The notes below the pieces were generated by a model. That model had not been told where the DNA came from. It did no database searches and was given only the letters and a program-made list of their open reading frames with translations. From Halomarina pelagica (lineage in GTDB: Archaea > Halobacteriota > Halobacteria > Halobacteriales > Haloarculaceae): a DNA stretch of 64,000 bases. The DNA lies in NCBI RefSeq assembly GCF_024228315.1, contig NZ_CP100454.1, forward strand, positions 1,054,001 through 1,118,000, read 5' to 3'. Shown piece by piece: positions 60,267 through 64,000 of the stretch. The number at the start of each line of letters is the position of its first letter. Position 1 is the stretch's first letter. The position numbers and the translations under genes were made by a program.

Positions 60267-62621
60267 ATGACCGACGCCCGGGCCGCGGCCGACCTCCTGC
60301 GGGAGCGACCGGACCTCGAACCGGCGGTCCGCGCCGCGCTCGCCGTCGACGCCGACCGCGAGCGCGAGCCGTGGACGTTCGAGGACGTCGCCGTCGACTC
60401 GGGGGCGTTCGGCGAACTCGTCGCGCGCGGCGTCGTCGAGCGCCACGGTGGAGGGTATCGGATCGCCGCCCCCGACGCGGTCCGCGCGGCCCTCGACGGC
60501 GACGCGGTCGAGTCGACGGCCGCCCTCGGTGTATCGGCGTCGCCGGTCGCGTCCCACCCGTTCGCCGACGTGGACGCGACCGAGATCCTCGCCCTCGCGG
60601 GGACGCTCGCGTTCCTCGCGCTCTTCCGTCTCGTCTCGCTCCCGTCGGTGTTCCGCGAGCGGATCGTCCTCTCGGGGAACGACCCGTACTACTACCGCTA
60701 CTGGACCGAGCGGTTGCTCGCGCAGGCGGGCGGCGCGCTCGACCCCTCGGTCCTCTCTGCGCTCCCGCCCGCCGTCGCGAGGGGCGAGCCGCTGCTCGTC
60801 GCCGCGCTCTGGCTGGCGAGCGCGCTCGCCGGCGGCGCGTCGGGGGTCGTCCTCGCCGTCTACCCCGTCGTCGCGGCCGTCCTGACCGGGCTGTTCACGT
60901 ACCTGCTGGCCCGCCGCGCGAGCGACGACCGCCGCGTCGCGCTCGCGGCGGTCGCCCTGTTGGCGGTCGTCCCGGCCCACGCGCTCCGGACCGGACTCGG
61001 CTTCGCGGACCACCACGCGTTCGACTACGTGTGGCTCGCGCTCACCGCGTGGGCGCTCGTCGCGCTGCTCGATCGGGACTCCCGGGGATCCGCGGTCGAC
61101 CGGTCGACCGTCGTCGCCGCCGTCGCGCTCGGCGTCGGCGTCGCCGGGCAGACCCTCGCGTGGGACAACGGCCCCGCCCTGCTCGTCCCGCTCGGCCTCG
61201 CGGTCGCTCTCGCGGCCCCGGTCGCCGTCCGCGAGGGCCGCTCGCCCGTCGCGCTGGGCGCGCCCGTCGTCGCCGGACTCGCGCTCGCGGCCGCCCTCTC
61301 GCACTTCGCGCACGTCGGACTCGGCTGGCACACGGACACGGTCGCGTACGCGCCGTCGCTCCTCCTCGCGGGCGTCGTCGTCGCGCTCGCCGTCGGGGAG
61401 GCGTTCGCGCGCCTCGCGCCGTCGGTTTCGACCCTTCCCCTCCCGATCGCGCCGGCCGTCCTCGGGGTCGAGGTCGTCGGGGTCGCCGCCGGCGTCCTCG
61501 CCGTCCGGTCGCGCTTCCCCGAGTTCTGGTCGGACCTTGGACGCGGCCTCGACACGCTGTTCGCGGAGCGGGCCATCGCGGAGGTGCAGTCGCTGTTCGC
61601 CTCGGGGTCGGCCGGCTGGCTCCTGCTGTTCGGGTTCGCGCTCGTGCTCGCGCTCCCCTACCTCGCGTGGGGGCTGTGGCGCGGGTGGCGCGGGGCGCTC
61701 GGGTGGCTCGTCGTCGGGACGTACGGCGGGTACTTCCTCGCGCTCGCCGCCGTCCAGACGCGCTTTGCGGGCGAACTCTCCCCGTTCGTCGCCGTCTTCG
61801 CCGGACTCGGGTTCGTCCACCTCGCCGAGCGCGTCGACCTCGCGGCGCGACCGGTCCCCCTCCGCGACCCGCCGGAGCGGACCGACGACGGCCGGCCGTC
61901 GCTGCGCCTCCCCGATCGGCGGCGACTCGGCGCGCTCGCGCTCCTCTTCCTGCTCGTCGGCGGCCTCGGGATGATCCAGGTGCCCGTGAAGACCTCGCTC
62001 GTCACCGTCCCCGAGGGGCAGTACCGGACCGCGACGGCCATCGACGCCCACGCCGAGGAGCGAGGGCTGTCGTATCCCGAGAGCTACGTCCTCTCGGAGT
62101 GGGGGCGAAACCGCGTCTACAACTACTTCGTCGGCGGCGAGGCGGCCTCCTACGGCTACGCGCGGGCGAACTACGACGCCTTCGTCGAGTCGACGACCCC
62201 CGACCCGTGGTACGAGCGGTTCCGCGGGCGCGTGGGCTACGTCGTGGTCGGTGCCGACGACGCGCGCTTCTCGAACGCGATCGGCGCGCGCCTGCACGAC
62301 CGCTACGGGAGTCGGGGGGACGGCGTCGCCGGCCTCGCCCACTACCGGGCGATCTACGCCAGCCCCGACGGGGAGTACGTCGCGTTTGCCGTGGTGCCCG
62401 GCGCGACCGTCGTCGGCCCGGCGTCGGGCGAGTCGGTGGCGGTCGAGACGGGCGTCGAGATCGACGGCGCGTCCTTCGCCTACGAGCGGCGCGCTACGGT
62501 CGAGGACGGGACGGTCCGCGTGACGGTGGCCTACCCGGGGACCTACTCGGTCGGCGGCGAGACGGTGTACGTCTCGGAGGCGGCGATCGAGGAGGGGCGG
62601 ACCGTGCGCGTCGGCGGGTGA
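60267..62621 (+). CDS. STT3/AglB-like membrane protein with N-terminal helix-turn-helix-like region (784 aa)
   Basis: About 100 soluble residues start the protein (EDVAVDSGAFGELVARGVVERHGGGYRIA looks like the tail of a winged helix). Eleven or more helices follow (about 105-590), then a soluble C-terminal domain. STT3/AglB traits are GNDPYYYRYWTERLL (N138-D139, the DXD-like first loop) and LGFADHHAFDYVWLAL near 247. At the catalytic WWDYG position the aligned segment (about 605-620) reads VLSEWGRNRVYNYF, without W-W-D. It may be an inactive or substrate-shifted oligosaccharyltransferase relative. The start at 60267 follows a TATA box. Confidence 0.75.
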   Translation: MTDARAAADLLRERPDLEPAVRAALAVDADREREPWTFEDVAVDSGAFGELVARGVVERHGGGYRIAAPDAVRAALDGDAVESTAALGVSASPVASHPFADVDATEILALAGTLAFLALFRLVSLPSVFRERIVLSGNDPYYYRYWTERLLAQAGGALDPSVLSALPPAVARGEPLLVAALWLASALAGGASGVVLAVYPVVAAVLTGLFTYLLARRASDDRRVALAAVALLAVVPAHALRTGLGFADHHAFDYVWLALTAWALVALLDRDSRGSAVDRSTVVAAVALGVGVAGQTLAWDNGPALLVPLGLAVALAAPVAVREGRSPVALGAPVVAGLALAAALSHFAHVGLGWHTDTVAYAPSLLLAGVVVALAVGEAFARLAPSVSTLPLPIAPAVLGVEVVGVAAGVLAVRSRFPEFWSDLGRGLDTLFAERAIAEVQSLFASGSAGWLLLFGFALVLALPYLAWGLWRGWRGALGWLVVGTYGGYFLALAAVQTRFAGELSPFVAVFAGLGFVHLAERVDLAARPVPLRDPPERTDDGRPSLRLPDRRRLGALALLFLLVGGLGMIQVPVKTSLVTVPEGQYRTATAIDAHAEERGLSYPESYVLSEWGRNRVYNYFVGGEAASYGYARANYDAFVESTTPDPWYERFRGRVGYVVVGADDARFSNAIGARLHDRYGSRGDGVAGLAHYRAIYASPDGEYVAFAVVPGATVVGPASGESVAVETGVEIDGASFAYERRATVEDGTVRVTVAYPGTYSVGGETVYVSEAAIEEGRTVRVGG

Positions 62622-62676
62622 GCGCCGTCTCCCTGAACGTGACAAAAACTAACATTATCGATAGAGGTGGGGACGT

Positions 62677-63045
62677 ATGCCCGACTCACCGGAGCGAGGC
62701 GACGATCGAGAGGCGGACGCGGCGTCTGCGAGGGGGTGTCCGAAGTGCGGTCGCACCGAGGCGAGGGTGGAGGAGATCACGACGACGAGCCCCGGCCTCT
62801 CCGCCCTCGCCGACGTGGAGAGCCACGTCTTCACCGTGGTCACGTGCGGCAGGTGCGGGTACTGCGAGTTCTACCGGCGATCGGCCGACGTGGTCCGCCT
62901 GTTCTACGGGGAGGGGCATCCCGACCCGGACCGGGAGACGGCGAGCAGGCGGTCCGACGGTTCCGTACACTACTGTAGCATGTGCGGCACCGACGTGGAG
63001 GCGGACGTCGGGGCGTGTCCCGGGTGCGGGCGGACGTTCGTCTGA
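62677..63045 (+). CDS. Zinc-ribbon protein with four C-x2-C pairs (122 aa)
   Basis: Pairs at CPKCGR (near 21), CGRCGY (near 57), CSMCGT (near 100) and CPGCGR (near 114) can form two zinc ribbons. The first fragment ARGCPKCGRTEARVEEI and TVVTCGRCGYCEFYRR resemble nucleic-acid-binding ribbons of archaeal transcription or translation factors. It may act in RNA or DNA binding; no neighbour gives context. Confidence 0.7.
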   Translation: MPDSPERGDDREADAASARGCPKCGRTEARVEEITTTSPGLSALADVESHVFTVVTCGRCGYCEFYRRSADVVRLFYGEGHPDPDRETASRRSDGSVHYCSMCGTDVEADVGACPGCGRTFV

Positions 63046-63052
63046 CCGTCGT

Positions 63053-63487
63053 TCACGCCCGATACGGATTCGTCGGGGTCGTCAGTCGACGGACGCCGTC
63101 GACGCTGTCGAAGCCGGTGTCGAACGAGTAGACGTACGGGAGGTCGCAGTCGCGAGCGACCGCAACGAGGAGCGCGTCGACCAGCGAGAGTTGGGCCTGC
63201 TCGCGATAGACCGAAACCCCTCGCTGCCACACCTGGCTCGTCGTTCGATTGAGATGGACACCGGTGCTCTCCTCGAGCATCGACAGCGCTCGTACTGCGT
63301 CGTCGTGTGGTACCTGCCGCGTGAGCGCGTTCATCACCTCCGCGAGGACGAAATCGATCACGACGAGCGTCGGGAGGTCGCCGCGGTCGGCGGCACGCAC
63401 GACGGCGAGACCCTCCTCGTGGAACTGATCGCGACGGCGGAACGCCCCGTACACGACGTTCGTGTCGACGAGCGCGCGCTGTGTCAC
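63053..63487 (-). CDS. vapC: PIN-domain toxin, VapC family (144 aa)
   Basis: PIN domain beginning RALVDTNVVYGAFRRRDQFH; acidic positions D8 (VDTN), E in LAEVMNALT, D in LSLVDALLVAVA, and D in SFDTGFDSV. It begins next to the stop of its AbrB-type antitoxin gene (63488). Probably a ribonuclease. Confidence 0.85.
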   Translation of the reverse strand: MTQRALVDTNVVYGAFRRRDQFHEEGLAVVRAADRGDLPTLVVIDFVLAEVMNALTRQVPHDDAVRALSMLEESTGVHLNRTTSQVWQRGVSVYREQAQLSLVDALLVAVARDCDLPYVYSFDTGFDSVDGVRRLTTPTNPYRA

Positions 63488-63805
63488 CTACCGATTCCCC
63501 GCTTCGTCGGCGTTCGGTTCTTCGTCGCGCGGCGACGCGTCGAGTTCGCCGGCGGGTTCGACGCCCACCGCGTCGTGGTCGGTAGCGTCGTTACGTCCCT
63601 CGAATCCGTCGAAGTCCTCGAAGACGCCCGACCGTCTGCGGATGACCTCGACGCTCAGTTCGCCCCCCTTCCAGCGCCAGCGAAGGCTGTCCCCGTCCTC
63701 GATGTCAGCGCGCTCGCGAACGTGCGCGGGGATCGAGGCCTGGTTTCCCGAGACGGCCCCCTCCCCGAGGAGTTCGTCGTTCTCGGCCTCGGCGTCGCTA
63801 CTCAT
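63488..63805 (-). CDS. vapB: AbrB-type antitoxin, VapB family (105 aa)
   Basis: SGNQASIPAHVRERADIEDGDSLRWRWKGGELSVEVI is a SpoVT/AbrB-like DNA-binding fold after an acidic N-terminus; a disordered acidic tail should bind the toxin. Second VapBC pair in the window. An AGGAGGTG-like sequence lies 13 bases before its ATG and a TATA-like GTTTATC a little further up. Confidence 0.82.
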   Translation of the reverse strand: MSSDAEAENDELLGEGAVSGNQASIPAHVRERADIEDGDSLRWRWKGGELSVEVIRRRSGVFEDFDGFEGRNDATDHDAVGVEPAGELDASPRDEEPNADEAGNR

Positions 63806-63818
63806 GGCCGTACGTAGG

Positions 63819-63838
63819 CACCTCCTGACTGATAAACC
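63819..63838 (-). promoter_or_regulatory. TATA-like element and Shine-Dalgarno-like run before vapB
   Basis: On the minus strand GGTTTATC is followed by AGGAGGTG, then 13 bases to the start codon. A Shine-Dalgarno sequence is rare in this mostly leaderless genome and the spacing is long, so translation initiation here may differ. Confidence 0.35.
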
Positions 63839-63894
63839 ACACTACCGCCCACACTAATCGACCGTGCGTCCGCAGAACGGTGGTGGAGGCGACG

Positions 63895-64000
63895 CTACCA
63901 GGTCAGCCCCTCGTAGGTGATCCCGTCGCGGCGCTCGACGATGCGGCGGCCGTCGATCACGATCGGGTCGGCCATCGCGTCGAACTCCTCGTCGAGGGCG
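63895..64000 (-). CDS. UDP-glucose 6-dehydrogenase-like protein, C-terminal end (5' end outside window)
   Basis: Only about 34 C-terminal residues are seen: [21 protein letters not shown], followed by ITYEGLTW and the stop at 63895-63897. This is the ending typical of haloarchaeal UDP-glucose/UDP-sugar dehydrogenases (AglM-type), which make UDP-glucuronate for N-glycans. The gene continues past the window on the minus strand. Its nearness to an STT3-like gene fits a glycosylation theme. Confidence 0.65.
   Translation of the reverse strand, partial: ALDEEFDAMADPIVIDGRRIVERRDGITYEGLTW

Noticed and set aside
59657-63817. Very long overlapping ORFs on both strands (1386 and 1073 codons) across trmY and the STT3-like gene
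   Set aside because: They cross two real genes in other frames, start within them and show only Arg-rich low-complexity translation.

Overview
The window is chromosomal DNA from a haloarchaeon (Halobacteria). Nearly every protein is acidic and the GC is very high. It encodes coenzyme F420 biosynthesis (CofC, CofG, CofH), three archaeosine tRNA-modification enzymes (TgtA, ArcS, RaSEA), TrmY, a SAMP1-like ubiquitin-fold protein, halocyanin and many twin-arginine (Tat) lipoprotein signals. Most start codons sit close behind a TATA-like element with no Shine-Dalgarno sequence, as expected for leaderless haloarchaeal genes. I cannot name the genus. 

Layout: 1-4.5 kb holds the end of cofC, then cofG and cofH converging, then a berberine-bridge-type FAD oxidase. 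4.5-8.9 kb is an AT-richer island with a decayed IS605-type TnpB, a Schlafen/AlbA_2-domain protein, a 45-residue zinc-finger ORF, and a coupled pair made of a soluble protein and a four-helix membrane protein. 9.1-12.3 kb is a purine block (purC, purU, purS-purQ). 12.3-17.4 kb holds a G/C-run tract, a mosaic of decayed gene copies, a TumE/TumA-like toxin-antitoxin pair and a 1194-residue winged-helix/STAND-NTPase/TPR protein. 17.5-23.1 kb has RaSEA, a VanZ-like protein, a tungsten-type aldehyde:ferredoxin oxidoreductase (AOR), a VapBC pair and thyX. 

23.2-31.2 kb is a complete denitrification-type N2O reductase operon: halocyanin, nosZ, a membrane protein, nosD, nosF, nosY, nosL and a methyltransferase. 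31.2-32.9 kb holds a SAMP1/MoaD cluster and small conserved proteins. 32.9-41.2 kb encodes a Tat-exported, membrane-anchored formate dehydrogenase (four subunits) divergent from an HdrA/MvhD-like polyferredoxin and a TorD-type chaperone. 42-45 kb carries a second AOR paralog that lacks the cubane cysteines. 45-55.7 kb contains a GDT1-type cation transporter, arcS, tgtA, regulators, a Nudix hydrolase, a CHY zinc finger, a lipase-like hydrolase and unknown membrane proteins. 55.7-59.4 kb ends at a tRNA-Pro(CGG) gene whose 3' end is repeated four more times, bracketing a small HTH/partner gene pair. 59.5-64 kb holds trmY, an STT3/AglB-like membrane protein with an N-terminal helix-turn-helix-like region, a zinc-ribbon protein, a second VapBC pair and the end of a UDP-glucose dehydrogenase. 

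Together the genes suggest a facultatively anaerobic haloarchaeon. It could oxidise formate outside the membrane (FDH A/B plus two membrane subunits) and respire N2O through halocyanin and NosZ, with Mo/W-pterin enzymes supported by MoaD-like and TorD-like helpers. Accessory genes cluster at three places: the 4.5-8.9 kb island, the 12.4-17.4 kb STAND/TumE locus, and the tRNA-Pro repeat array.
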